Shown here: in pieces, positions 31,700 to 44,691 of the stretch
How the letters are laid out: each line of letters starts with the position of its first letter
Position numbering within the stretch: position 1 is the first letter of the stretch
Origin: Tubulanus polymorphus
Lineage: Eukaryota; Nemertea; Palaeonemertea; Tubulaniformes; Tubulanidae
Direction of reading: 5' to 3'
Assembly (NCBI RefSeq): GCF_964204645.1
Contig: NW_027437438.1
Location: 88,001-152,000, forward strand
DNA: 64,000 nucleotides
Made by a program: the position numbers and the translations under genes
The notes under the pieces: generated by a model
Seen by the model: the letters and a program-made list of their open reading frames with translations, nothing else
Told to the model about the DNA's origin: nothing
The model's database searches: none

Positions 31700-32515
31700 A
31701 TATTTGGTATAGAAAAATGATGAGTGTATCCAGGGATAACCATACTATGAAATATCATTTTCCTGCTATGAATGGTTATTTAAGAATTGAGTTTACAGGG
31801 TTTTAGGCAAACGACGTCTACCAACCTTGACCTTTGACCCTAGAACTGCAAAATCACTAATGCACATCCTCTTCCCAGGGGTAATCATACTATGAAATAG
31901 CATTGTTCCGTTATCAATGGTTCTTCTTGAATCGTTTTTACAAGCTTTCATATGAATGATATCTAGTGACCTTGACCTTTTCCCCAAAATCAATAGGGCA
32001 CATCCTCTCCCTAGGGGTAATCATATGATGTAATATCGTTGTATTGCTATCAACAGTTCTTTCTGAATCACATTCACGACACAAGGTTTCACGTGAATGA
32101 CCTGAAGTGACCTTGACCTTTGATCCCAGAATCAATAGGGCACATCCTCTCCCTCGGGGTAATCATTCTACGTAATATCATGGTCCTGCTATCAACGGTT
32201 CTTCTTGAATGACGTTCACAAGGTTTCACATGAATATCCTGTAGTGACCTTGACCTTTGGTCCTTGGACCCCAAAATCAATAGGGCACATCCTCTGCCTA
32301 GGGGTAATCATACTACGTTATATCATGGTCCTATAATCGACGGTTCTTCTTGAATCACGTTCACAAGGTTTTACATGAATGACCTGTAGTGACCTTGACC
32401 TTTGATCATTGGACCCAAGAATCATTAGGGCACATCCTCTCCCTAGGGGTAATCATACTGTGTAATATCATAGTCCTGCGATCAACGGTTCTTCTTGAAT
32501 CGCGTTCCTACGCCG
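31700..32515. repeat. ~141-bp satellite, about six units, with TGACCTTGACCTT boxes
   Basis: Five clear boxes at about 31825, 31967, 32108, 32245 and 32390, spaced 137-145 bases. Each unit also has GGGCACATCCTCTCCCTAGG, GGTAATCATACTA and GGTTCTTCTTGAAT. The ends are diverged. No coding signal. Confidence 0.92.
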
Positions 32516-32599
32516 CGCGGGGAACAATAAATGAAACGAAAATACATCTGATGATTTGGTTTATTGTTGAAGTTGGATTTTGCAGTGGAGAACTACACC

Positions 32600-32810
32600 A
32601 GGTATATAAAGGTCAGACACTGACGATCTGCGCGAACCAGTTACGCGATCGCGTAATGATCAGTTGCGCGAGTTGTTACTTCGCGCAGCTAGGATATTTT
32701 CATGATCAGTTGCGCAAGGTAATTAGACCGGGTACTTCGCGCAGCTGATAGTAATGATCAGCTGCGCGAGGTTATTAGACCCGGTACGTCGTACTATCAA
32801 AGATTTCTGT
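32600..32810. repeat. Short repeats with TGATCAGTTGCGCGAG and TACTTCGCGCAGCT
   Basis: Three units of about 47-55 bases; TTGCGCGAG and CTTCGCGCAGC can pair, so each unit could fold back. Confidence 0.75.
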
Positions 32811-32819
32811 TGCAGGCGC

Positions 32820-34970
32820 GTATATTTTATTTTACCTCTACTTAGTGCGATGATTTTTCGGGAGAGCGGGATTTCAAGTGACAATTTTTTTCAATGGATT
32901 TCCCGACGATGACAAACAGACGAGAAAAACGACAGTTTAGCAGAGAACATTAAATACACGTATACTGATCGAGAGAAAAAGTCGAGTATTAAATAAAAAT
33001 TCTGTTCATCACTAATGAAATCATACACATGTAAACACTTTGACTAAACATTATATGCGAACATTATATATAAAAATATTAAAATAACACGTTAAACGTT
33101 AACGTTAAACACCCACAGATTGAAGAGAAAAAAGGTATCTCTTTTCATGGTCTGTAGTTAGCATTTTTTAGTTTTTGGATTCATTTATTGCGCGATGTAG
33201 GACAAAAATGATACCTTATTTCTCATTTTTCCCCAAGTTAATTTTACACATAGCCGGCCACTTATGTATAAAGTATTCAAATAATTCTACAAACAAGTAA
33301 TTTTTAGACCCGACAGCTAAGAAAATGAGTTGGCGAGCATTTCTATTTGGAATTTACTTAATTACCAGGCATGAGATGGAGGCCCTAATTTTTTTGCCAT
33401 AAATTCGTTCTCCTTCCTGCATTATATATATACATCATATTTATCATTTTGCATCAATCTAATTATTAAGATTTTCTTTTTGGTCAATAAATAAGTTATT
33501 TTCTGAAGGCACCTGGCTATAACTTGATATAGCCTGAAGGCCTGACTGGCTATAACTTGATCACTCTGAATATACACATTTATCATGAATTTCTGCCGTT
33601 AACTAATTATAAGTCCAGTATAAACTACTACGTAAATGCATTTTTAAACTCTGAAGTACCGGTCCAGTGTTGGCTCCTGAGGTAACGAACAATGAAATCA
33701 TTATAATCGGTACCGGTTTTCTTTAGTATTAGATTCGAATGCGAGTAATCTTCTTACAATAAGTAGCCAAAATGTAAAACGCAGCAGAAATTGTGGCATA
33801 TGCATGTGCATTAATTAGTAATCCCATTCGCCCATTTATTTTAAAACGCCAGCACAATGTTTGCCAATCGTACCAGGAACCCTAATTTCTTCATAATTAT
33901 CGTATGTAATTGGTCTAGAAATTCTGAATTCAAAGACTTTAATACGACAACTTCAATGAAAATCTATGATAAAGTTTATTTCATTCAAGAAACTTATTTC
34001 ACTGTATGAAAAGTCGGTTTCCAGTCGGTTCCGGTAGGCTCCAGTCAGATTTAATAGGAGCCTCTTGAATCGATATAGTTGGCTTTAATAACGGTAGAGC
34101 GAAATAAAACATACAAACTTTAAGTCCAACAAGTAGCCAGCTTCACAGTTTGGATTAAAAGCTGAATCAAAGACCATGTATCCAACTTTTGAGCCAAAGC
34201 GTTTACTTTTTCTTAGTAGCCGCAATTAACACTTATCGGCTACTTTTCTGTACATCTAAAAACAGTCACTCTGAAATAGTCTACCTTTCAATTCGGTTGG
34301 TTTTTTTCAAGAGGGTCATCCGTTGGTATTTTTAAATGCTCTCAATAGAGGCTTGCATGTATGGCAAACCAATAGTGCTGAATCAATTTAGAGTACCGGT
34401 AGAGGTAAAAGAAAACATACGAAGTTGAATAAAGAGCCAGTTTAACAGGTTGAATTAGTAACTGAACCAGATATCATAAAAGGTTCCTGGTTCCTTATTC
34501 GAAGGTGACATTTGTATAAGGTATTGAATCAGGGACCAGTACTCAGATTCACTGGGGGTATCTCTGCAAGTTGTTTTGATGGACAGAATCAAGGAATAAA
34601 TTTCTCATATGTGTGGCTTGATAATAGATTGATGGATGTGTGTTTTCATAGACTGTGTGTTTTCATTCCTCACCCAACAACAAGACTTAAAGACTTCCTT
34701 TGCACTAAACATGACTTTATTTTCTTGTATGATCAATAATGATTGCGGTGATAGTGATCCAATCAAGTAAGAAAAGTATTCTTGCTAAGTCTGTCCAAAA
34801 ACTCCACGATTGTTCTTGTTGGTCGTCCTACAACAACGAAAAATACCCATTGAAAATTAATAAAATATAAAGTACCCCGGTAGTCAAATACCAAAAGACG
34901 ATGTGAAATTTGTTTGTTATTTAATGTCTTTGACATACACTCAGCAATCTTCCAGCCATGTCATTCTTTA
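32820..34970. other. Stretch without recognised genes
   Basis: AT-rich DNA with a short CTATAACTTGAT duplication (33528-33560) and a fragment of the TTCCAGTCGG minisatellite at 34017-34056. No open frame looks like a gene. Confidence 0.6.
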
Positions 34971-36190
34971 TGGCATACCCACTTGGGAAGTGGTTTCAAA
35001 TGCTCAACAATCTAACACTTTCGATATTCAACGCCCCCTGGTGACCATATACAACAACCAATGACCTTGAAACTCACCACAATCATAGAACATGTCAGCA
35101 GCTACGATGATTTTGTAATTGATTGTGATAACAAAATATGCCACGTTCCCAATTTGATATGGAAATACTGAGTTATTCTACTATTCAACGCCCCCTGGTG
35201 ACCATATGCAAAACCCAATCACCTTGAAACTCACCACAATCATAGAACATGTCATGAGCCACAACTTTGCAATCGATCATGGTAATAAAATATGCCTAGG
35301 TGCCAATATAATAAGAAAATACTAAGTTATTCTAATATTCAACGCCCCCTAGTGACTATAAAGAACAACTAATGTCCTAAAAACTCACAACTATCATAGA
35401 CGATGTCATGAGCTACAACTTTGCAATTGATTGTGGTAACAAAATATGCATAGGTACCAATAAAATATTGAAATACTAAGTTATTGTATTATTCATCGCC
35501 CCCTGGTGGCCATATACAAAAAAAGCAATGACCTTGAAACTCACCAATATCATAGAACACGTTGTCAGCTACAACCTTCCAATCAATTGTGGTTACTAAA
35601 TATGCTTAGGTATCAATATGATGTGGAAAAAATTTTTTCCCACCTACGAATGAGTACTGATGACACCTAGATGGCCGCCGATTGCGTCATAATTGGCTGA
35701 TCAAAAATACCTATCTCAGGTATAAAAGATCCCTTTCCAAAGAATACCCATCACAAATTGCAAAGAAAAATGGCAAACCAGTAGGAAGCTACAGGACTCA
35801 GAATTCGGGCTAAAATTGACATTTTTGGGCACAAAAAAGGTCATAGGATGGCCATCTTGAGTCTGATCGACCCAATTTTTCTCACGCTGATGGGCCCTTG
35901 GGGGTTCCAAATATACATGAAAGATCAAGGTAATTGATCTAAGCGTCTTCAAAATTTCCCTCAAAAAGTTCAAAATGTGTAAAAAGTCGGTCGGTCTGTC
36001 AAGTCAGCCATCTTGGATCTGACCGGGCCAGTTTTGGGCTGAAGATGTGTCTAGGGTCATGTGTAACACAAATATCAAGACATTGAAGCGTCTTCAAAAC
36101 TTCCCAAAATAACTGGATTCCGTCTACGGACGGACGAACGAAAAGCGAACGCAACAGCCCGCTGGTAATAAAGTCCCGAGTGGGCTAAAA
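34970..36190 (+). mobile_element. Helitron-like or related non-autonomous repeat, near full length
   Basis: Left part: four tandem units of about 154 bases, each with (T)TCAACGCCCCCTGGTGACC (35028, 35182, 35338, 35491). Right part ends in a hairpin, GCCCGCTGGTAATAAAGTCC... followed by GGGCTAAAA. Other copies end the same way (54236, 62600). A 3' hairpin next to CTAA recalls Helitron ends, which is inference. The left end is marked by CCCACTTGGGAAGT. No coding sequence. Confidence 0.6.
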
Positions 36191-37811
36191 ACTATAGTAG
36201 AGTATTGTAGAGCAAGAACCTGGTCAATAATACCAATTTCACACAGAAATTTGGTTGCTTTCGATGACCTATATATGCCAAACATAGGACTCGTCCAACT
36301 CCCATCATGAACCCACACTTTAAGTATGAATAAATTCTGTGTAAAAATCTTCACCTTACAGCAGTAACAAGCTCCAAATTGGCAATTTTAGACACCGGCA
36401 TAACAGTGGCGGCCATCATGGATGGCCTGATTCAAAGCAGAAGGGAAAAGCTCCCGAATTGCTAATCTACTCATCAAATTAAATGTGGCGGTCATCTTTG
36501 ATGACCTATATCCGCAAAAAAAAGGGTTCATTCTCCTCACACCTAAAACAAACATACCAAAATCAACCAAAAGTTAAGCCTGTAGAGCGGGAACAATATC
36601 TGCATGCCTGCCTGGACGGACAGACAGACAACACAGGTGTTTACGATACCTCTTGCATTCTTGGGTCGATGGGTAATAATAAATTTGCGTCAAACATCCC
36701 TTTGTGGACTTGGCATTTGAAGACAGAAATCCATTAAGACTTTTTTGGTAGCACAGCGCACACAGTACATGAATTCAATTCAAATTAGGTGTACCATTAC
36801 ACTAGATGAGCCAGTATGCCTCTGATACCCTGCCTATAAGCTATGTATGGTGCTAGAGCAATTGCTCAGGTAACAAACAGGTAAGATTGTCTACACCAAT
36901 TGAAAACTGGGGTATTGTAGCTAGGTAGATATTATTAGGTAAATAGGAATGGACCTCATACTAAGTCAAAACTTTGTACCAAGTTTTACATTTATTTCTG
37001 GAGTAATGAAGGATTTGATCATGCTAACATAGTTTCTCAATGTGGCCCCCTGCATAAAATTCGATGTTCTTAGGTGGATACTTCAACCGTTATAGATGGA
37101 TATATAATAAGAAAAGGCATGCATTTGAAATGATTATACATGTACATAGATGCGCTGAAACTATTTAATCTATCTACATGATTAAAAACCCTATACAGGC
37201 GCAATTGGTAGGAAAAATTAATCACAGCATGCGCTCTGGCTTTCAGTGTTCGATGACTGCTGAGCGACTACAATAACAGATGGAATGGACTAATCACTTT
37301 ACCTACCAGACATGGCTCCCTTTGAGAGATATGGGTATTCACCAGAATGGTTTTCCATTATTCCAGCAATATCTAGATGCAACCAATTTTTGTTTGTGAC
37401 AAATTCCTAGAAAAAATAGATTTTGATATTCATTTTACTGTAAAAAATCGCCTAGGTCGCCTCAATTTACGAATACATCGGAGGTCTCCTTTTGCCGGCC
37501 GATTTCCACCAATAAACACGAACAATGATATAACAACGGCTGCTTTATTCTACCACAAGAGAAAAAGAGACCGCTTCTGGTCTATTGCAGCGGTCAATCA
37601 CAATCCTGACTCCCCTCCTTACGTATCGACGCTTAATCGACATCAATAGATCGTCGTTGTCCGAATGTTTGAATTTCCTGATAGGATCGTTCATCTGACT
37701 ATTAATAGCCAGTGTATTGGTGATGTCTTGTCGATAAAATTTTTCAAAAACGGCGTTGGCGTGGCCATATATATGAAAGTGTCGTTTAATTTTTTTTCAA
37801 TGTGATATATG
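36191..37811. other. Stretch without recognised genes
   Basis: Contains short segments of the 'GGCGGCCAT...GGATGGCC' dispersed-repeat type around 36390-36520 and unremarkable AT-rich DNA. An ORF of 90 codons at 37377-37649 shows no family features. Confidence 0.55.
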
Positions 37812-40045
37812 AACAAGTGCCCCAATGGGCACAATGGCCAGCCTGTCAGATTTGCTTTTTATAAATGATGTAATCTGTGGGTTATATTTATCAATATACA
37901 CTCCCTGCTCAATATCATTTACATAGTAAAATCGTGTGTTAACACAGACAGCAGGAACGAATGTAATATAGAAATACTAAGTTATTGTATTGTTCAACGC
38001 CCCTGGTGGCCATATACAAAAACCAATGAGCTTGAAACTCACCAAGATCATAGACCATGTCATGAGCTACAACTTTCCAATTGATTGTGGTAGCAAAATA
38101 TGCATAGGTACGAATGTAATATAGAAATACTAAGCAATTGTATTGTTCAACGCCCCTGGTGGCCATAAACAAAAACCAATGAGCTTGAAACTCACCTCGA
38201 TCATGTCATGAGCTACAACTTTCCAATTGGATTATGGTAGCAAAATATGCTTAAGTATCAATATGATGTGGAAAAACTTTTTTTCCACCTACGAATGAGT
38301 ACTGATGACCCCAAGATGGCCGCCAATTGCGTCATAATTGCCAGGTCAAAAATACCCTCTCGGATATAAAAGATCCAAAGAATACCCATTACAAATTGCA
38401 ATGAAAAATGGCACACCATTAGAAAGCTACAGGACTCAGAATTCAGGCCAAAATTGACATTTTTGGGAACAAAAAAGGTCACAGGACGGCCATCTTGAGT
38501 TCGATCGACCCAATTTTTCTCATGCCGATGGGTCCTCGGGGGATTCAAATATATACGAATGATCAAGGTTATTGATAAAAGTGTCTTCAAAATTTCCCTC
38601 GAAAACTTCAAAAATGTGTAAAAAGTGCTGATTTTGGCGAACATCTTGAATCTGACAGGGCCAGTTTTTGGCCTGAAGATGTGTCTAGTGTGGTAGATAC
38701 ACGTATAAACCAAATATCAAGACATTACCTTGAAGCGTCTTCAAAACTTTGGAACTCTCACGAACTATCTAGATGGTTATCTCTCGACCTCAATAGCTTC
38801 AAGACCCATCTCAAAACTACTTTGTTCCATGCAGCATACCATTAACTCTCGGAAAGCAAATTAGATTTAACATTTTTTGGCAGAATAAAATTTGATTGAA
38901 TTTGCAATTCGAGCACATGGCTAATTAGCATATCATGGTCATACACCCCATTTGGTAAAACCTATTTTTTCGCGAACCTTGCGCAATTGTCAAGGATGAA
39001 TTTTCTGTAGAGCAAATAAAAATTCCTCCCAAACACCAAATCAACTAAAGATTTCATAGAAATCGATCTTGAAATACAATTTTAAATCTTAAAATAAAAC
39101 CCGGAAGTAAAACAGTAGACGATACTGCGGGTTCACGTGAACACCTGATTTCTGTAAACGAAATGTTGGTTGTGACAAAATTGTTCAGACGGTTTTAGGT
39201 GGTAATAAGTGCGGAAACGTAACGACCATGGTCGACTTATTCGATGAAATCAGGCCTATGTGATATCCAAATTTTGACTTTTTTATTCTCCAGACCTCCC
39301 TGATATAGAAATAAAAAATGTTGGTGGTACGAAAGTGCAATCACAGCGCCGACGGCGACAGAGCAGTGTCAGAGATCGGCGGAGTGAAAATTGATGTGGA
39401 CGAACACGAAGAAGTAGGCTATTGCGCTACTTGTATCGTGAAAACTCCTGGCGCGTCCCGACGCTTTTCGTTGATTAAGTAATACAAATATCATGCAATG
39501 GGTTTTCACAATCTACCCCCGGTATTTCCCGGATTTCAATATCACTCCAAAATTCAAAGAAACCTCGAAATATCGAACCGGAACACTTCCGGTAAGTATC
39601 CGCGGCTGCCCAACCGGGAAACTTATTTGTTTCAATAGATCATCATCAGGATAGGATCCATCATCTTCACCTGTCAAGGGATTCGAACCCACTAAGCTAA
39701 AGCCTTGCCAGAATCGGGTCGGGCCAATCACAGCGCTTGTAACAAACCACATTAGGCTTCTGTGGAATTTCCCAGTAAATGGGCCAATCAGCGAACAAAT
39801 AGCGAACGCGGAAGTATTGTCGCGTGTTGATACATGAAGTCATGCGCAAAAGCGCCAGTAATGAAATCACGATAATTCACGTGAACAGCTGCTGATATTT
39901 TCAGATAAACCAATCACAGGGAAGACACAACTTCCTGATTGGCTGATAAAAATTGAAATTTTCCCGATTTAACTTTCGTGAAAAATGCAGAAAACATTTT
40001 TATGAAACCCTATTTCAAAATTCTGCTCCCTACAATTCCGAGAAT
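37812..40045 (-). repeat. ~2.25-kb dispersed repeat, copy B (inverted relative to copy A)
   Basis: Reverse-oriented partner of 25345-27602; the outer and inner ends coincide to within a few bases. It has two 154-base units (about 37950-38250) where A has one. It lacks the hairpin-bearing segment of A. The B-box-like GGGTTCGAATCCC is kept in reverse at about 39680. Confidence 0.85.
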
Positions 40046-40270
40046 GGATTATGCTTAAATACGTGATTTGTTCGAATATGCCCTCACTTGGCAAGCAAAA
40101 GAGCCTTTTGTATGGAAACCATGTCATTTAAATTCGCTCCATTTGTATAGTTATAGGCTTAGCCTACGGCTGGCCTAATAAATTGGAGTGCAAATCATTG
40201 ACAAATGTTTGTGTTGATGGTTGGCAACTCGTAGCGTCACAACAAAGGGCGACTCCCTGCTGTAGCAGTT

Positions 40271-41070
40271 TAAAGGCTGGCTTATGTCGACAAGCAACGC
40301 GACGCCTACCGACTCCTACCGACGCAACTGAGAGCAACCGCCATCGCAGCCCAGCTTATGTTGACTGCGCTCCGATTCGCAGCAACTGAGGCCGACTAGC
40401 GGGATATGAGATCCTCCCAGTTGCTTCCCTGCTTATGTCGGTTGCGATTACTAGCAACTGCAACGGCTCAAATGGTCACGTGATAAGCATTTTGAGAATA
40501 AATTTGAATTATTAGGAAATATATTTCTATTAGAAAAGCTATTTCTTTAAGACTTTGATCTTTCTGATTCTGTTTTGAATACAACGTGCTAGCGACATCA
40601 TATAAAGATGGCCGCTCACACCATAATTCTACCAATTTCGTTTCTAGATCTTCGGTCCAGTCCTCTGCCATGCTGAAGGTTTGGTTTACGTTTTGAACTA
40701 CTTGAATTTGAAATTTTATGACTAATTACGAATGACGCTAACTTGTGGTGATAATTTGTACTATGTATATGCGGTCTTTCATTGGCTGGAACCCCTGCGC
40801 TCAGTTCCGTCGCGTCGCAGGTGAGCTTATGTCGGCTGCGATCGAAAGCAACTGCCCGCCTACCGTAGGCCGGAGTAGAACATGGGCAACTAGCCGGATA
40901 CGGCTTGCGACGAGTCGGTAGGCGTCGCGTTGCCGTCGCAAGCCGGCTTATGTCGAACCGATTGAGGAGCAACTGGCGGCCTCTCGTAGGCCGCTAGTTG
41001 CCGCTAATCGGCGATCAACCCAGTTGCATCGGTAGGCGTCGCGTTGCTTGTCGACATAAGCCAGCCTTTA
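40271..41070 (-). mobile_element. 800-bp TIR element with perfect 42-bp ends and GCTTATGTCG subterminal repeats
   Basis: The first 42 bases (TAAAGGCTGGCTTATGTCGA...) are exactly repeated in reverse at the right end. GCTTATGT(C/T)G occurs several more times inside both halves, in both orientations, as expected of transposase-binding repeats. It contains a MADF/Myb-like ORF, so a PIF/Harbinger relation is likely. A target duplication is not clear because the ends are AT-rich. Confidence 0.85.
40530..40671 (-). CDS. MADF/Myb-like DNA-binding domain, N-terminal piece
   Basis: The ATG at 40671 opens MAEDWTEDLETKLVELWCER and then PSLYDVASTLYSKQNQKDQS and LKEIA. This is the first half of a MADF/SANT-type domain: an opening Trp, an acidic first helix (LVELW), a PxLYDV turn and a KEIA helix. 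Such proteins are the DNA-binding partner of PIF/Harbinger transposases. After about codon 45 the sequence (FLIEIYFLIIQIYS) no longer fits, so the domain is cut by an intron or by decay. The frame stays open to a stop at 40468. Confidence 0.6.
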
Positions 41071-41475
41071 GCTAGACGGTAGTCAGTAACCTGACTGTGG
41101 TTCAGTTTCACGATCGGATATTTTCATAAACCAGAGTCAGGAATGGGAAGGTCATTTTTCAATGAAATCTTCGTGAGTCAATTTGATTCACGAGTAATTT
41201 GCCTGTCATTTTATTGTCTCTTAAGATATCCGTCTAATTTTTGTTGTAATCAACGCACAACAGATTCGTAGTTTGTTTGATACCTAAAACTCCTCACCTG
41301 ACGATCTTAATCCATGTGCACATCGGCCGTAAAGTGAGAGTAAATTTCCGTCGATTCGATGGCGGCCATTTTGAAAACGTGTGGAGGGTGCTGGCACCTG
41401 TGGACTGAGGCCAGGACCACAACACAAACTAACGAAACGACGAAATTGAAAAAAATTAAGAAATCAACACTTATT

Positions 41476-41664
41476 AGGGTTTTCTGTTATTTCACAGAAA
41501 ACCCTATTGATATCCGCGTGATTATTAGGGTTTTCTGTTACATCACAGAAAACCCTATTGAGATTCGCGTGTTTCTTATTATTAGGGTTTTCTGTTATTT
41601 CACAGAAAACCCTATTGATATCCGCGTGATTATTAGGGTTTTCTGTTATTTCACAGAAAACCCT
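41476..41664. repeat. Array of four identical 30-bp hairpins
   Basis: AGGGTTTTCTGT, a 6-base loop, then ACAGAAAACCCT, at 41476, 41527, 41584 and 41635. Intervening 21-27 bases are nearly the same (ATTGATATCCGCGTGATTATT). A decayed single copy lies at about 62910-62933. Encoded as FTENP-type repeats in open frames, which are not genes. Confidence 0.93.
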
Positions 41665-42363
41665 ATTGATATCCGCGTGATTATTATTATTATTATTTTC
41701 TTCCACACTATTTTTACCAAAAGAACATAGGCTTTGTTACCTTACCGCTGTTTCATATACAATCCATATAATATCGTTCAGCTTACTGAGATCTACAAAT
41801 AGCCCGCGTGTTTTTTCACGAATCATCGTTATAAAAGCGCTGTCGGGCCGTAAACATCAAAAATTTAGCCCCATTCAATGGGGCGACATGTTTTTCGAGT
41901 CGTCATCCCGAAATCAACCCGCAGGCCGACTGTCACTTCGATTATCAATTCAAGTATAAATGAACTAATTTATTGCCGCAGACTTCACATTCAGTCGCGG
42001 TCTTCAAACAGTGATTTTAACAATAGCCCATTTTCCTCATCAGATCATATTACCGATACACTGGAAATTTACTACTTTAGATTTTAAAAGCACTGTCGAG
42101 CCGTAAACATCGACGAATCGACGTGTGTTACTACATCGTCGATCCGGGGATCAGCTGCGAGTTTCTCCTCATCATGAGAATCAAATCGAGTACAAATTAA
42201 TTTATTACTACCAGTGATTTGGCTGCGGGTTTCAAGGAGTTTAACAATACCTATTTTTTTTCCGAATTAACCGTGTATTTACTAAGATAAATCTTTAGTG
42301 TACCGGGGAATCGTAGGCCTAAACTAAACACGCCGAAGAGATATAGCGGAGACAAGCTGTTAT

Positions 42364-42800
42364 TGTAACCGTCGATCTGTGAAGGTAAATCCGATTCTCC
42401 GCCATCTGTAACCGGCTGGTTGTTGTGTCGGTAGGCTGGCTGGGGAACTAGCAATTACACCAGCGGTACAGGATTCCATCCATCAGGAACAACAAGGCAG
42501 TTAAACCTTATACGTACAATCTTTATTGCATCCCGGAATGAGAATGATTATCATAGCTTTACATAGTCTTTATATACAGAATCATGAGTATAATGCGAGA
42601 ACTAGGGGTCAGACAAGTTGTAGACATCAGGACTCACAAACAAACACCTAGTGACATGTTTGAGAGACATTAATTAATTATCGATGAGCACTGACTATAG
42701 CTAATTATCGTGAAAACATGTTGAGTAATGTCACACGTTGATTACGACCTTAAAGCACATATTGACACTATAGTCATAAGTTATATTATTATTATTATTT

Positions 42801-42837
<37 letters not shown>

Positions 42838-42935
42838 CATTAATATGTAGTAGAGCTATGAAATATTATGAACTGTTCGATATGACATTGTAGATCTATA
42901 TGATTATGAAATATGCAAATTATATCAGGGTGACA
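42364..42935 (-). repeat. 3' LTR
   Basis: 572 bases, near-identical to 44090-44691 apart from repeat-number changes, so insertion is fairly recent. Confidence 0.85.
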
Positions 42936-44089
42936 GATGCCCCCTTGTCCAATTAAATTTGGTCCTCCAAATTTGCGGAAAACGGAGATACTATAAGTTC
43001 ATCAAAACTCCTTCAATCGCGAAAACATGAAAGATTGACTTTCACCGCGCGAAAATGTGCAAACGCTGGACTGTTACGGCCGGATTCTCAGTCATTCACG
43101 AAAGAGTCACATGTTGTAGTTATTTACGGACGATGCGATAATACGTTAACTGTGATTTTGAATGATCTGCAGAGGATCCCCGAATTCTGGTTGGTTCTGC
43201 GACGAACAGAAGTAGCGACGTGTTGTGTAGTTATAGCGTCCCGAAGATCAGTTGGTGATGCAAGTTGCAAGTAGTACGCATTTCTCTGTTTTGAAGATCT
43301 TTCGATTATTGACTGGAAATAACTTCGTGACACAATGATAGTAACACGCAACATCTGACATCAGAGCAGAGTTCAGGCAATGACACAACACAAATACAGT
43401 TATCCTTGTCAACCAAAAGGAAAAAATTATCATCATCCAAAATAAGTGGCCAGGTGTAACTGAGATTATATATTTGTCCACATAAAAATTCAACCAATTC
43501 ATCTTCATGTTTTAGTTATACTAACAAACAGAAAATATGAACCTATGAAAATGAAAATTGCCGATTAAACCTTTAGTATAGTCGAAATAGTTTGTTGCGA
43601 AAAAGTATAGATACGCACTGTACTGTAAGTAGATGAATTTGACTAATTAACCTTAGACATATCCCCTGAGAAGTGTTCCGTATTCTAATACTTATAGTAT
43701 GAAATGAAACTAAAATTGATTTATGCTGATTGGAACTAGATGCCTAGAAAAAAAGAATTGTGAATCATACTATTTAAACCGGCGATAACTTTTTTGATCG
43801 TACGGCAGTATCTTGTATCCAAATTCCTATAATTTTCTATTATGTTCATCTGACCACTAATTCGAGACAAAGAAGCAACTGTATTACCTTCGGCTGACAA
43901 AAAGTTACCGTAATGCATTGTACCCACTGAAACAGCAGCAATGTTCACGATCAGTACGGCCATCTCATCACAGGTGTAGTTGAATACGATCTTCTCGTGA
44001 GGTCAACGTTCCAGTCACAACCAATAGTTTAACAGCTTCATCTGTACTTGTGTTAGTCACGAGGACTTAAATTTGGGTTCTCCACCATC

Positions 44090-44557
44090 TGTAACCGTCG
44101 ATCTGTGAAGGTAAACCCGGTTCTCCGCCATCTGTAACCGGCGATCTGTGAAGGTAAATCCGATTCTCCGCCATCTGTAACCGGCTGGTTGTTGTGTCGG
44201 TAGGCTGGCTGGGGAACTAGCATTTACACCAGCGGTTCAGGATTCCATCCATCAGGAACAACAAGGCAGTTAAACCTTATACGTACAATCTTTATTGCAT
44301 CCCGGAATGAGAATGATTATCATAGCTTTACATAGTCTTTATATACAGAATCATGAGTATAATGCGAGAACTAGGGGTCAGACAAGTTGTAGACATCAGG
44401 ACTCACAAACAAACACCTAGTGACATGTTTGAGAGACATTAATTAATTATCGATGAGCACTGACTATAGCTAATTATCGTGAAAACATGTTGAGTAATGT
44501 CACATGTTGATTACGACCTTAAAGCACATATTGACACTATAGTCATAAGTTATATTA

Positions 44558-44593
<36 letters not shown>

Positions 44594-44691
44594 CATTAAT
44601 ATGTAGTAGAGCTATGAAATGTTATGAACTGTTCGATATGACATTGTAGATCTATATGATTATGAAATATGCAAATTATATCAGGGTGACA
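44090..44691 (-). repeat. 5' LTR
   Basis: 602 bases. Its 3' part has three copies of a 43-base unit starting TGTAACCG(T/G)CGATCTGTG, against fewer in the other LTRs. TATA box and AATAAA are in order on the minus strand. Confidence 0.85.

Larger units (their letters stand above)
42364..44691 (-). mobile_element. Non-autonomous LTR retrotransposon with 4-bp target duplication
   Basis: 5' LTR 44090-44691 and 3' LTR 42364-42935 are near-identical (they differ in a 43-base unit and an (ATT)n tract). Minus-strand LTRs start TGTCACC, end GGTTACA, and hold TATATAAAG and GCAATAAAG. Inside the 5' LTR lies TGGTGGAGAACC, a fair primer site; before the 3' LTR lies AAGGGGGCAT, a polypurine tract. The target duplication is TTAT. 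The 1,154-base interior has no RT or integrase; short minus-strand ORFs (43736-43963, MAVLIVNIAAVSVGTMHYGN; 43248-43508) match no family. It must have relied on proteins of another element. Confidence 0.85.

Noticed and set aside
41476-41664. CRISPR-like array: 30-bp palindromic repeats with 21-27-bp spacers
   Set aside because: The spacers are nearly identical to each other and the DNA is plainly eukaryotic; it is a tandem repeat of a hairpin unit.
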